From DASUXA01 sp036378155 (GTDB lineage: Bacteria > Actinomycetota > Actinomycetes > Mycobacteriales > Micromonosporaceae): a stretch of DNA of 19,650 nucleotides. How positions within the stretch are numbered: position 1 is the first letter of the stretch; each line of letters starts with the position of its first letter. The notes under the pieces were generated by a model, which was not told where the DNA came from, ran no database searches, and saw nothing but the letters and a program-made list of their open reading frames with translations. The DNA is taken from the NCBI GenBank assembly GCA_036378155.1, contig DASUXA010000084.1, positions 1 to 19,650 on the forward strand, written 5' to 3'. Positions 1 to 6,777 of the stretch are shown in pieces. A program made the translations under genes and the position numbers.

Positions 1-6
1 GAACAA

Positions 7-45
7 GGCCGCTGACGCGGCCAGGAGGTACGCCCTGACGGGCGT
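7..45. repeat. Two tandem 6-bp hairpins with the same TGAC loop
   Basis: The arms GGCCGC (7-12) and GCGGCC (17-22) enclose TGAC (13-16). The arms ACGCCC (30-35) and GGGCGT (40-45) enclose TGAC (36-39). The stems differ in sequence but the loop is identical. The 7 bases between them (23-29, AGGAGGT) form a perfect Shine-Dalgarno-like motif, with no well-spaced start codon after it. The function is unknown. Confidence 0.45.
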
Positions 46-297
46 GCCCACCATCCGACCCAGGCCCGTACCCGCTACCGCCACCGGTCCCACCCGGTGC
101 GTACCCGGTGAGATGCCCCCGGCGCGGGCCGCGCGACGAAACCCCGTCGACGGCCTTACGTCACCGACCACCCACCGGCCCGCGCCCGCCACTCTCGCCG
201 CGACCAGTTCGGCCGGGGCGGGGGGCATCTCAACCCCCGACCACCCACACACCCGCCACCGGTCCGCTCAGCCCCGCCAGGTGTCCGGTCGGGTACC

Positions 298-343
298 GGC
301 TGAAACAACCGCCCGCCCGACACCGCCCCGCAGTGTTTCAGCC
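298..343. repeat. 10-bp perfect inverted repeat before the DUF3631 start
   Basis: GGCTGAAACA (298-307) is matched by its exact reverse complement TGTTTCAGCC (334-343) across a 26-base spacer. The repeat ends 26 bases before the ATG at 370. Its relatively AT-rich arms stand out from the C-rich surroundings. It could be an operator for the lost element's regulator, a recombinase arm site, or a structured leader. The sequence alone does not decide between these. Confidence 0.45.
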
Positions 344-369
344 CGCCTCGCCGCCCGTGGCGGTGCAGC

Positions 370-517
370 ATGACCGCCCAGCTCACCGGGGTCGGTCATC
401 CGGGCGCGACCGGCGCGGCCGTACTCGATGAGGTCGCCGCCTTCATCGCCCGCTACGTCGCCTTCCCCACCCGGCACGACCTGACCGCCGTCACGCTGTG
501 GGCCGCGCACACCCACG
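370..517 (+). pseudogene. 5' fragment of a DUF3631-type gene (integrative element relic)
   Basis: The first ~49 codons from ATG 370 read as the N-terminus typical of DUF3631 proteins of actinomycete integrative elements. The segment VLDEVAAFIARYVAFP is followed by LWAAHTH, a pattern I recognise from that family's start. After HTHDA (about position 520) the resemblance stops and the reading frame becomes a meaningless +1 reading of the adjacent integrase. The catalytic body of the protein is therefore absent. In intact elements DUF3631 genes often sit just before the excisionase and integrase genes, so a single deletion could have removed the body of this gene, the excisionase and the first two thirds of the integrase. 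The family call rests on recall of a short segment and is moderately sure. Confidence 0.55.
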
Positions 518-935
518 ATGCGTCGCACGGTGTTCCGGGCGTGGATCTGGCGACCGGCGCTCGTACGAGCTGGCCTGCTGGGCAAGGTGGTACAGGTCGA
601 GCGTCGCCTGTGGCGTGCGACGTGGCGCGACCGGGACGGCCTGGAGGTCACCGAGGACTTCCCGAACCGGAGAGCCGCGCGGGCACGGGTGGCACGGATG
701 GCCCAGGGCGGACTACGGTTCCACGACCTGCGGCACTCCTACGCGACCTGGCTGGTGTCGGACGGCGTACCGCTGAACGAGGTCGCGCGGGTCATGGGCC
801 ATGAGCAGATATCGACAACGCTTGACCGGTACACGCACGCGCTCGGGCGCGGAGCGGGTGCGGAGGTCCTTTGCTGACTTTCCGCTGACATTCCCCGACG
901 ACGCCAGCGAAGATGCCGAGCCAGATCAGGACTGA
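518..935 (+). pseudogene. int: 3' fragment of a tyrosine site-specific integrase, frameshifted
   Basis: This is the C-terminal part of a phage-type tyrosine recombinase that would integrate an element at the adjacent tRNA. The frame starting near 518 gives WRPALVRAGLLGKVV, an insert-like stretch, then FHDLRHSYATWLVSDGV, VARVMGHEQISTTLDRYTHA. This contains the catalytic H-x-x-R (HDLRH), the later His (GHE) and the nucleophile Tyr (DRYTH, codon 830-832). The first catalytic Arg and the N-terminal arm- and core-binding domains are missing. The open frame stops at 877, but just after Tyr-Thr-His-Ala (about 842) a shift to the frame beginning at 843 gives an acidic tail, RVRRSFADFPLTFPDD..., ending at TGA 933-935. 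That looks like the native C-terminus. The gene is thus both truncated and frameshifted and should be inactive. Confidence 0.85.
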
Positions 936-965
936 TCGATAGGCGAGATCAGTCGACGCAACGCG

Positions 966-1000
966 AAGGGCCAGGTGAGTGGCTATCTCACCTGGCCCTT
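966..1000 (-). terminator. 14-bp perfect stem-loop terminator after tRNA-Pro
   Basis: The arms at 966-979 and 987-1000 are exact reverse complements (14 bp) around a 7-base loop. It lies 5 bases beyond the CCA end of the tRNA, which is read leftwards. Short T runs follow on either strand, so it may also stop transcription arriving from the integrase side. Confidence 0.8.
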
Positions 1001-1005
1001 TCGTG

Positions 1006-1082
<77 letters not shown>

Positions 1083-1096
1083 AGGCGTGCCGAGCA

Positions 1097-1124
1097 ATAG
1101 TAGCTGACCGGCTCGGGCAGGCAA
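1097..1124 (-). promoter_or_regulatory. Promoter of tRNA-Pro(CGG)
   Basis: On the minus strand a -10 box TACTAT (1102-1097) is preceded by TTGCCT (1124-1119) with a 16-base spacer, or TTTGCC with 17. The predicted transcription start near 1090 lies 8 bases before the mature tRNA 5' end. This is a strong sigma-70-type arrangement for this GC content. Confidence 0.7.
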
Positions 1125-1189
1125 ACCGGGTACCCCCGTCCGGTGCGTCCCGGCGGCGTGGACCGCCGTTGCGTCGCGCGGCGGGCGCG

Positions 1190-2407
1190 TCACAGCCGGG
1201 CGAGGAAGCGCCGGAGCTGCTCGGCGTACCCCTCCGGATCGGTGTTCCAGGAGCGGGTGTGACCCCCGCCCTGCGTGGTGACCAGGGTCACCAGATCGGG
1301 TCGGGCGGCGGCGAACTCCAGGGTCGGCTGGGGGTCGACGACAATGTCGTCGAGGTCCACGAAGATCAGCATCGGTACGGTCAGCGCCGGGGCGTACCGC
1401 CTCTGGTCGAAGTCGCCCAGTCGCAGTCCGGCACGGCGTTCGGCGAGTCGCGCCGCACTCCAGGTGACCGCCTCGGGCAGCCGCCGCTGGGCTGCCTGCA
1501 TGCGCAGCGTCGCGGTCCAGTCCATGACCGGGCAGTCGAGTACCAGGGCGCGGATCAGCGCGGCGTCCTCCGCCGGTAGCCGGCGCAGCGCGGTCATCGA
1601 GATCGCGCCGCCCATGGACCACCCGTACAGCACGATGCCGGTCGCGCCGTGCTCCTTCGCGTACCGGATGCCCGCTGCCAGGTCGCGCCACTCCGTGTCG
1701 CCCAGGTGGTCGTGGCCGTCGGGGCTGGGTGGCGCGCCGAGGTCGTTGCGGTACCGCATGACCAGGGTCGGGTGTCCGCATTCGTGCAGGGTCGGCAGTA
1801 CACGCAGCGCCTCGGCGGGGCGCGCGCCGCGCCCGTGCACCGCGATCACCCAGGTCGACCCAGCCGACCCAGCCGAGGACGCCGACGCAGCCGAGGACGC
1901 CGATCCCGCCGAAGACGCCGACCCAGCCGAGCGCGCCAAGCGCTCCGGGGAGCGGCCCGAGCCCGCCGGCACGTACCACGACGGCAGCGTGCCGAGTTCG
2001 CCGATCACCGGTACCTCGCGGAACTCCAACCCGTGTACCGAGCGCGGGTCGCCGTCGTACACGAAGCCGGTGACGTATGCCCGCACCCCCGGTCGCAGGG
2101 TGCCCCGCACGATCTTCTGGACGCGACGGGTCACGGTGCGACCGGCGGCGGTGACGTCGGCGGTCAGCAGCGCGTGCCCGCCCGGCCAGGTGAGCCCGAG
2201 CACGGCAGCGCGTTCGGTGTCGACGTCCCGGCTCAGGGTCACCTCGTCGCCCTCGACGGCGAGCACCCGCAACGGGTACGTGACGCTGCGGTCGACGCCG
2301 ACCACCAGGCTGGCGAAGTACCAGCACAGCCCGGCTGTCGCGGTGGCGGACGCGGAGGCGACGCCGAGCGCGCCGGCGGCGAGCCGCCACGCCCAGCGCG
2401 GGGTCAC
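1190..2407 (-). CDS. Membrane-anchored alpha/beta hydrolase
   Basis: The product is 405 aa, with GTG start at 2407 overlapping the TGA of the upstream metallophosphoesterase gene (GTGA), so translation is probably coupled. Residues ~8-36 form a hydrophobic N-terminal anchor, putting the rest outside the membrane. Residues ~40-145 form a beta-rich region. Then comes a Ser/Ala/Gly linker of variable-repeat type (159-184) and an alpha/beta hydrolase fold with HGRG oxyanion turn (191-194), nucleophile elbow GWSMG (Ser264), an acidic cluster DLDD (351-354) likely to supply the acid, and GGGHT with the probable catalytic His383. An esterase, lipase or peptidase activity is possible. The substrate is unknown. 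Its place beside the PBP locus suggests an envelope role (inference). Confidence 0.85.
   Translation of the reverse strand: MTPRWAWRLAAGALGVASASATATAGLCWYFASLVVGVDRSVTYPLRVLAVEGDEVTLSRDVDTERAAVLGLTWPGGHALLTADVTAAGRTVTRRVQKIVRGTLRPGVRAYVTGFVYDGDPRSVHGLEFREVPVIGELGTLPSWYVPAGSGRSPERLARSAGSASSAGSASSAASASSAGSAGSTWVIAVHGRGARPAEALRVLPTLHECGHPTLVMRYRNDLGAPPSPDGHDHLGDTEWRDLAAGIRYAKEHGATGIVLYGWSMGGAISMTALRRLPAEDAALIRALVLDCPVMDWTATLRMQAAQRRLPEAVTWSAARLAERRAGLRLGDFDQRRYAPALTVPMLIFVDLDDIVVDPQPTLEFAAARPDLVTLVTTQGGGHTRSWNTDPEGYAEQLRRFLARL
1856..1933. repeat. 18-bp minisatellite in hydrolase linker
   Basis: About three 18-bp units (GCCGAGGACGCCGACGCA-like on the plus strand), preceded by two 9-bp half-units, encode the SAGSASSAGSASSAAS-type linker of the hydrolase. 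The units differ at a few positions. The period is a multiple of 3, so unit gain or loss would change linker length without breaking the frame. Confidence 0.75.
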
Positions 2408-3291
2408 CGCGCGATCAGCGTCAGGATCGACGCCTCCGGCGGGCAGGCGAACCGGACCGGGGCGGTCGGGTGAGTGCCCACCCCGGCGGACACGTGCAAC
2501 CAGGTGTCCGTCGCCTGCCAGCGGTGCAGACCCTTGGCCATCCGCCGGTCCAGTCCGCAGTTCGTCACCAGCGCGCCGTACCCCGGTACACAGACCTGCC
2601 CGCCGTGCGTGTGCCCGGCAAGCACCACGTCGAAGCCGTCGGCGGCCATGTCGTCCACCACCCGAGGCTCCGGCGAGTGCGTCATGCCCAGGTGCAGGTC
2701 GGCGGCGGGATCGACGGCACCCGACCGGTACACGTCCCGCCCGATGTGCGGGTCGTCCACGCCGGCTGCTTCGATCACCCGACCGCCCGCCTTGACTGTG
2801 GCGCGCCGGTTGTTCAGGTCGACCCACCCCGAGCTGACCAGCAATGTACGCAGGTCCTCGGTGGGTAGGTCGGCGCCGTGCCGGTACTCCCGGTTGCGGT
2901 TGAAGTACCCGAACGGGTTCTTGAACACCGGCCCGTGGTAGTCGTTCGAGCCGAACACGAACGCGCCCGGCAGGTCGAGCAGGGGCTGCAGGGCGCGTGC
3001 CACGGCGGGTACCGCGTCCGGGTGCGCGAGGAAGTCCCCGGTGACCACGACCAGGTCCGGGTCGGTCGCCGCGAGACCGGCGACCCAGTCCTGCTTGCGC
3101 CGCTGACCGGGCGTCATGTGCAGGTCCGACAGGTGGAGTACACGCAGCGGCTCGGCGTCCGGCGCGAGCACCGGTACATCGAAGCGGCGCAGCGTGAACA
3201 GGTTCCGCTCCACGAGTGAGGCGTAGGCGAGCGTGGCGGCGCCGAGTCCGACGGTGGTGACGCCGGCCCGGAATACAGTGCGCATGCGCAT
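2404..3291 (-). CDS. Membrane-anchored metallophosphoesterase
   Basis: The product is 295 aa from ATG 3291, which sits 7 bases after a TACCCT -10 box; an alternative ATG is at 3285. An N-terminal hydrophobic helix (~9-25) is followed by a calcineurin-like phosphoesterase domain with the full metal-ligand series: DLH (56-58), GDF (Asp86), GSND (114-117), THS (His205) and GHTHGGQ (His227, His229). It resembles the YkuE/YaeI group of di-metal phosphoesterases and corresponds in position to M. tuberculosis Rv3683. The substrate is not evident; a lipid or cell-wall phosphoester is possible. The gene is divergent from yqeY and translationally coupled to the downstream hydrolase. Confidence 0.9.
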   Translation of the reverse strand: MRMRTVFRAGVTTVGLGAATLAYASLVERNLFTLRRFDVPVLAPDAEPLRVLHLSDLHMTPGQRRKQDWVAGLAATDPDLVVVTGDFLAHPDAVPAVARALQPLLDLPGAFVFGSNDYHGPVFKNPFGYFNRNREYRHGADLPTEDLRTLLVSSGWVDLNNRRATVKAGGRVIEAAGVDDPHIGRDVYRSGAVDPAADLHLGMTHSPEPRVVDDMAADGFDVVLAGHTHGGQVCVPGYGALVTNCGLDRRMAKGLHRWQATDTWLHVSAGVGTHPTAPVRFACPPEASILTLIAR

Positions 3292-3298
3292 GGGCACC

Positions 3299-3304
3299 AG
3301 GGTA
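3299..3304 (-). promoter_or_regulatory. -10 box (TACCCT) for the metallophosphoesterase
   Basis: On the minus strand TACCCT is followed by 7 bases and then ATG 3291, so the predicted start of transcription is 1 base before the start codon. It shares bases 3303-3304 with the -10 box of the divergent yqeY gene. Confidence 0.55.
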
Positions 3305-3308
3305 GTTT
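3303..3308 (+). promoter_or_regulatory. -10 box (TAGTTT) for yqeY
   Basis: TAGTTT ends 8 bases before ATG 3317, predicting a 2-base leader. No Shine-Dalgarno sequence fits in the remaining gap. It overlaps the opposing -10 box at 3299-3304. Confidence 0.5.
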
Positions 3309-3316
3309 CACGGTCC

Positions 3317-3772
3317 ATGGCTGAGCTGAAGGACCGGCTGTCCAACGATCTGCACGCCGCGATGAAGGCGCGGGACGAGCTGACCACGTCGACGCTGCGC
3401 ATGGCGCTCGCCGCGGTGCGTACCGCCGAGGTCGCGGGAACCGAGGCACGGGAGTTGTCGGACGACGAGGTGCTGGCGGTGCTCACCAAGGAGGCCAAGA
3501 AGCGGCGCGAGGCGGCAACCGCGTACGCCGACGCGGGTCGCGCCGAGCTGGCCGACAAGGAGCGTGCCGAGGAGCGGATCCTGGCGCGGTACCTGCCCGC
3601 CCAGCTTTCCGACGAGGAGTTGACGGCGCTCGTGGCGAAGGCGTTGAGCGGTGTCGACGCGACCGGCCGGGGTGCGATGGGTCAGGCGATGAAGGCTGCG
3701 CAGGCGGCGGTTGCCGGTCGCGCCGAAGGCGCCCGGGTCGCCGCCGAGGTACGCCGGCAACTCGGCATGTGA
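3317..3772 (+). CDS. yqeY: GatB/YqeY domain protein
   Basis: The product is 151 aa, the usual length for stand-alone YqeY proteins. The start MAELKDRL, an N-terminal helical domain rich in Arg/Lys/Glu with the conserved KKRREAATAYADAGR segment (61-75), ILARYLPAQLSDEEL (88-102) and a small C-terminal domain (GxGxxMGQAM, 118-125) match the family. The fold is the tRNA-binding tail domain of the amidotransferase subunit GatB. The role of free YqeY is not settled, though a tRNA-linked function is often assumed. An upstream in-frame extension to 3233 is rejected because it would run through the divergent gene's promoter and coding start. Confidence 0.9.
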   Translation: MAELKDRLSNDLHAAMKARDELTTSTLRMALAAVRTAEVAGTEARELSDDEVLAVLTKEAKKRREAATAYADAGRAELADKERAEERILARYLPAQLSDEELTALVAKALSGVDATGRGAMGQAMKAAQAAVAGRAEGARVAAEVRRQLGM

Positions 3773-3854
3773 ACCCGCCTTCGGGCGCACGACGCCCGTC
3801 GGGTTGGTCGATGGCTGTACATACCGGCGATCCCCGATGGGACGTCGCGGTAAG

Positions 3855-3888
3855 GAGGGGGCGGCGCGCTTTCGCGCGCCGCCCCCTC
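3855..3888. terminator. Bidirectional 15-bp terminator between yqeY and the PBP gene
   Basis: The arms at 3855-3869 and 3874-3888 are exact reverse complements (15 bp, very GC-rich) with a TTTC loop at 3870-3873. It lies between the 3' ends of two convergent genes and has no long T run, as is common in actinobacteria. The rest of the 134-base gap (3773-3906) shows nothing else. Confidence 0.85.
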
Positions 3889-3906
3889 AGAGCGATCAAA
3901 CCCCGG

Positions 3907-6405
3907 CTACCGCCTCGGCGGCGGGCAGATGAGCAGCCCACAGCCACCACCGCCGCCGGTGTTGCCTCCGCCGCCGGTGTTACCGCCGCCCCCGGTGGTA
4001 CCGCCGCCGGTGTTGCCGCCACCGGTCTTGCCTCCGGCTGGGCCCTTGCTGAGGTACAGCGTCACGGTGCTGCCGGCGGACGTCCGCCCGCTCGGGTCGG
4101 TCTTGGCGACGGTACCCGCCGGGCAACTGGAGTTGACCTGCTCCGACGCCACCGCTACCTCGAACCCTGCCTGGGTGAGCATCTCCTTCGCGGCGTCCGG
4201 CGACTTGCACGTGACGCTGGGGATCCGCGCGGTCTTGCCGAAGGCGATCGAGGCGCTCGGCGGGGTGAAGTTCTCCGCCGGTTTGCCCTGCATCGCGTCG
4301 CGTAGCGAGTACAGAACCGCGGTGTTGACCCGGTCGTGACTCATCTTGTGGTCGGTCTGGTTGGGCTTGTCGGGGTCGGCGAGGATGCCCGCCATCGCCA
4401 CCTGCTTGGTCATCGCGACCAGGGTCGCGGTCTTGTCGCCGTCGGTGGTACCGGTCTTGCCGGCGACCGGCTTGCCGACGATCGACCGCCCGCGGTTCTC
4501 CGTCGCGCCGTCGCACTTGCCGAACGCCGACTGGTCGTGCAGCGGGCAGCGGGCCGCGTCGACCGCGGCGCGCGCGACGTCCGCGCTGACCGCCTGGTGG
4601 CAACGCGGATTGGCGGCGTCCAGTTTGTTGCCGTTGAGGTCGCGGATCTCCAGCACCGGGATCGGCTCGCAGTACGAACCGTCCGCCGCCAGCGTCGCGT
4701 ACGCGTTGGCGAGGTCGAGCGGTGTGGTCGACGAGACGCCCAGCGTGAACGCGCCCCAGCCGCGCGCCAGATCGGGGTCGGCGGCGTACTCGGCGTCACC
4801 CGGGTTGCCGCCCACGCCGTGGGCGCGGAACTGGATGCCGAGCTGCTTGGCGGCCTCGACCGCCTTGTCCGCGCCGACCCGTTCCTCGAGCGGTACGAAG
4901 TAGGTGTTCACCGAGCGACCGAAGCCGTTCCACATGTTGCGTGGACCGTTCATCCAGCTCGGCGTGGCGTTGACCGGGCAGTAGTAGCTCGTGCCGGGGC
5001 AGGCGGCGTCGCTGCCGTACTCGATGATGTACTTCGAGCGGTACGGCGACGTGGTGTTGATCGTGTAGTTCAGCGGGTAGCCGTGTTCCAGGGCGGCGAC
5101 CATCGTGAACACCTTGAACGTCGACCCCGCCTGGTACCCGGTGATGTCGCCGCCTCCGCTGATCAGCGGGTTCGTCGTGTTCGGATAGTTGCTCTTGCGT
5201 GCCCGGTTGCCGTCGGTACGCGGTCCGTTGTGCGACTGGTCGTTGCTGAAGTTCCGGTTGGTCGCCATGACCAGGATGCGTCCGGTACCGGGCTCGATGC
5301 CGGCGATCATCAGCGCGTCGGACTTCCCGGTCTTCACCTGGGCCTCGATGTTCCGTCGCGCGGCGTCCTGCGCGTGGACGTCCAGCGAAGTGATGATCTT
5401 GTATCCACCGCTCTTCAGCCGGTTTTCCCGCTCGTACGCGTTCGCGCCGAACGCCGGCTGCTGCAGCCACCACCGCACGAGGTAGTCGCAGAAGAAGCCC
5501 CAGTTGTTGTTGATCACGCCGGTACACCCGTTGGCGGGCGCCTTGCCGGTGAGCTTCAGCGGCGCCTTGGCTGCCGCGTCCGCCTGCTCCTGCGAGATGT
5601 AGTGCAGCTTGACCATCTGGTTGAGCACGTACACCCGCCTCGCCAGCGCCTGCGGGCGACCGTCCGTGGTCGTCGGGTCGAACGTGGTGGGCGCCTTGAC
5701 CAGTCCAGCGATCAGCGCCGCCTCGTCGAGCGTGAGGTCCTTGGGCTGCTTGCCGAAGTACACCTCGGCCGCCGCGTACACGCCGTACGCGCCGTTGCCG
5801 AACGGCGCGATGTTGAGGTACCGCTCCAGGATCTGCTTCTTGGTGAGCTTCTTCTCCAGCGCCAGGGCGAGCTTCATCTCGCGCAGCTTGCGCCCCGGCG
5901 AGTCGATCGTGGCGTCGACCACTTCCTGGGGGGACGCGTTCGGCGAGTACGCGATCGCCTGGCGGACGTACTGCATGGTGAGCGTGCTCGCGCCCTGTGA
6001 GGTGGTGCCCGCCTTCTGGTTGGCGACGAACGCGCGGATCACGCCTTTCGGGTCGACACCGTGGTGCTCGTAGAACCGGCTGTCCTCGGCGGCGACCATC
6101 GCCTGCTGCATGACCGGAGCGACCTGGGACAGCGGGACGTCCCGCCGGTTCTCGTCGTACAGCGTGGTCAGCAGCGTCTTGCCGTCGGACGCGTACACGT
6201 AACTGATCTGCGGCGACTGCGGGTCGGCGAGCTCGGTCGGCAGGCTGTCGAACGTATCGGCGCTGGCCTTACCGGTCAGACCCGCCATCGCGACCGCGGG
6301 GAACGCGGCGGCCGCGACCACGACACCGGCCAGGACACCGCATACGGCGAGGGAGAACGCGTCGGAAAGCAGACTGTGGTCACGCTTGCGCATCCAGGTG
6401 GTCAC
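3907..6405 (-). CDS. ponA2: Bifunctional class A penicillin-binding protein with PASTA domain (PonA2-like)
   Basis: The product is 832 aa. GTG 6405 is preferred because a TACCCT -10 box ends 6 bases before it; ATG 6393 is the alternative. A single membrane helix (~16-42) precedes a GT51 glycosyltransferase domain (EDSRFYEHHGVD, Glu107; QGASTLTMQ, 137-145; EKKLTKKQILERYLN, 184-198) that polymerises lipid II. The transpeptidase domain follows with SxxK at Ser428-Lys431, SVN at 498-500 and KTGT at 650-653. One PASTA domain (~717-788) and a Gly/Asn/Thr repeat tail (791-821) end in CGLLICPPPRR. Twelve cysteines lie outside the membrane. The gene is divergent from wblA, exactly as ponA2 is from whiB4 in mycobacteria. 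Confidence 0.96.
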   Translation of the reverse strand: MTTWMRKRDHSLLSDAFSLAVCGVLAGVVVAAAAFPAVAMAGLTGKASADTFDSLPTELADPQSPQISYVYASDGKTLLTTLYDENRRDVPLSQVAPVMQQAMVAAEDSRFYEHHGVDPKGVIRAFVANQKAGTTSQGASTLTMQYVRQAIAYSPNASPQEVVDATIDSPGRKLREMKLALALEKKLTKKQILERYLNIAPFGNGAYGVYAAAEVYFGKQPKDLTLDEAALIAGLVKAPTTFDPTTTDGRPQALARRVYVLNQMVKLHYISQEQADAAAKAPLKLTGKAPANGCTGVINNNWGFFCDYLVRWWLQQPAFGANAYERENRLKSGGYKIITSLDVHAQDAARRNIEAQVKTGKSDALMIAGIEPGTGRILVMATNRNFSNDQSHNGPRTDGNRARKSNYPNTTNPLISGGGDITGYQAGSTFKVFTMVAALEHGYPLNYTINTTSPYRSKYIIEYGSDAACPGTSYYCPVNATPSWMNGPRNMWNGFGRSVNTYFVPLEERVGADKAVEAAKQLGIQFRAHGVGGNPGDAEYAADPDLARGWGAFTLGVSSTTPLDLANAYATLAADGSYCEPIPVLEIRDLNGNKLDAANPRCHQAVSADVARAAVDAARCPLHDQSAFGKCDGATENRGRSIVGKPVAGKTGTTDGDKTATLVAMTKQVAMAGILADPDKPNQTDHKMSHDRVNTAVLYSLRDAMQGKPAENFTPPSASIAFGKTARIPSVTCKSPDAAKEMLTQAGFEVAVASEQVNSSCPAGTVAKTDPSGRTSAGSTVTLYLSKGPAGGKTGGGNTGGGTTGGGGNTGGGGNTGGGGGCGLLICPPPRR
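3943..4035. repeat. Gly-rich (GGGNT/GGGG) codon repeat in the PBP tail
   Basis: Imperfect repeats of about 15 to 18 bp encode GGGNTGGG-type units at the PBP C-terminus (residues 791-821). The period is a multiple of 3, so slippage would vary tail length without a frameshift. Confidence 0.7.
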
Positions 6406-6777
6406 CGCCTCAGGGTACGGGAGACACGAATCGGGCGCGTCCTCGCGGACACGGCCTCAATGTCCTGAACGCCCGACCCTGGTGGCGCGGTTGCCTGCTC
6501 GCGTCGATTGTGGTCCGACGCGACGGTTCGAACGGGCCATCGCGGGAAGCGGCGTCCGGGACGAGGCAGCCCTGCCGTACCCGGACGGCGTCGTTGCCAC
6601 ACCGCTTTCCGTATCCGCACCACCCGCAGCGGGGGATATATCCGGTTTGCTGATTTGGCGGACAACGTTGCGTAATCGGTTGACTACGGAGCATGATGGG
6701 TCGGCGACGGGCTCCACCCACGGCCAGGGTGCGCGCGTCGGCAACACCGGGGGTTCATCGAGGGGGGACGTACGCAG
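6406..6777. promoter_or_regulatory. 372-base divergent control region between ponA2 and wblA
   Basis: I see no gene here. On the ponA2 side a TACCCT box (6417-6412, minus strand) ends 6 bases before the GTG. On the wblA side there is a long leader: a possible promoter TTGCGT (6668-6673), 18 bases, CATGAT (6692-6697), then a Shine-Dalgarno AGGGGGG at 6761-6767, ten bases before ATG 6778. An AT-rich 10-bp palindrome GGATATATCC (6634-6643) stands out in this GC-rich DNA and lies upstream of the putative wblA -35 box. The wblA promoter assignment is weak. Confidence 0.5.
6412..6417 (-). promoter_or_regulatory. -10 box (TACCCT) for ponA2
   Basis: On the minus strand TACCCT is followed by GAGGCG and then GTG 6405, placing the predicted transcription start on the first base of the start codon. 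This supports the GTG over the ATG twelve bases downstream. Confidence 0.55.

Larger units (their letters stand above)
1..369. other. Non-coding remnant of integrative element, upstream of DUF3631 relic
   Basis: I see no convincing gene in these 369 bases. The plus strand is C-rich and its open frames give Pro/Arg/Thr-rich peptides typical of chance frames in GC-rich DNA. What can be seen is a pair of small hairpins at 7-45 and a 10-bp inverted repeat at 298-343, both listed separately. Because the next identifiable sequence is the start of a DUF3631-type gene, this stretch is probably the upstream flank of that gene inside the decayed mobile element (inference). Confidence 0.5.

Noticed and set aside
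1..369. A second copy of the tRNA-Pro 3' end (attachment site of the old element)
   Set aside because: I looked for the GGTTCAAATCC and acceptor-stem segments in both orientations and did not find them. If a second site exists it is outside the window.
44..373. Possible gene from GTG 44 preceded by AGGAGGT
   Set aside because: The SD-like motif is 14 bases from the GTG and lies between two hairpins. The peptide is Pro/Arg/Thr-rich and matches no family I recognise.
2408..2827. N-terminal extension of the hydrolase beyond 2407
   Set aside because: It would run through the end of the metallophosphoesterase gene. The GTGA overlap start gives a proper N-terminal membrane helix.
3292..3558. N-terminal extension of the metallophosphoesterase to 3558
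   Set aside because: It would overlap most of yqeY antisense and has Ser/Ala-rich shadow composition. ATG 3291 follows a -10 box and starts a normal membrane-anchor helix.
4336..6000. A 554-codon plus-strand open frame inside the PBP gene
   Set aside because: It is an antisense shadow of the PBP gene, with Arg/Val-rich composition and no recognisable motif or ribosome site.
6680..6685. TTGACT as the -35 box of wblA
   Set aside because: No acceptable -10 hexamer lies 16-19 bases downstream; the alternative TTGCGT/CATGAT pair is better though still weak.
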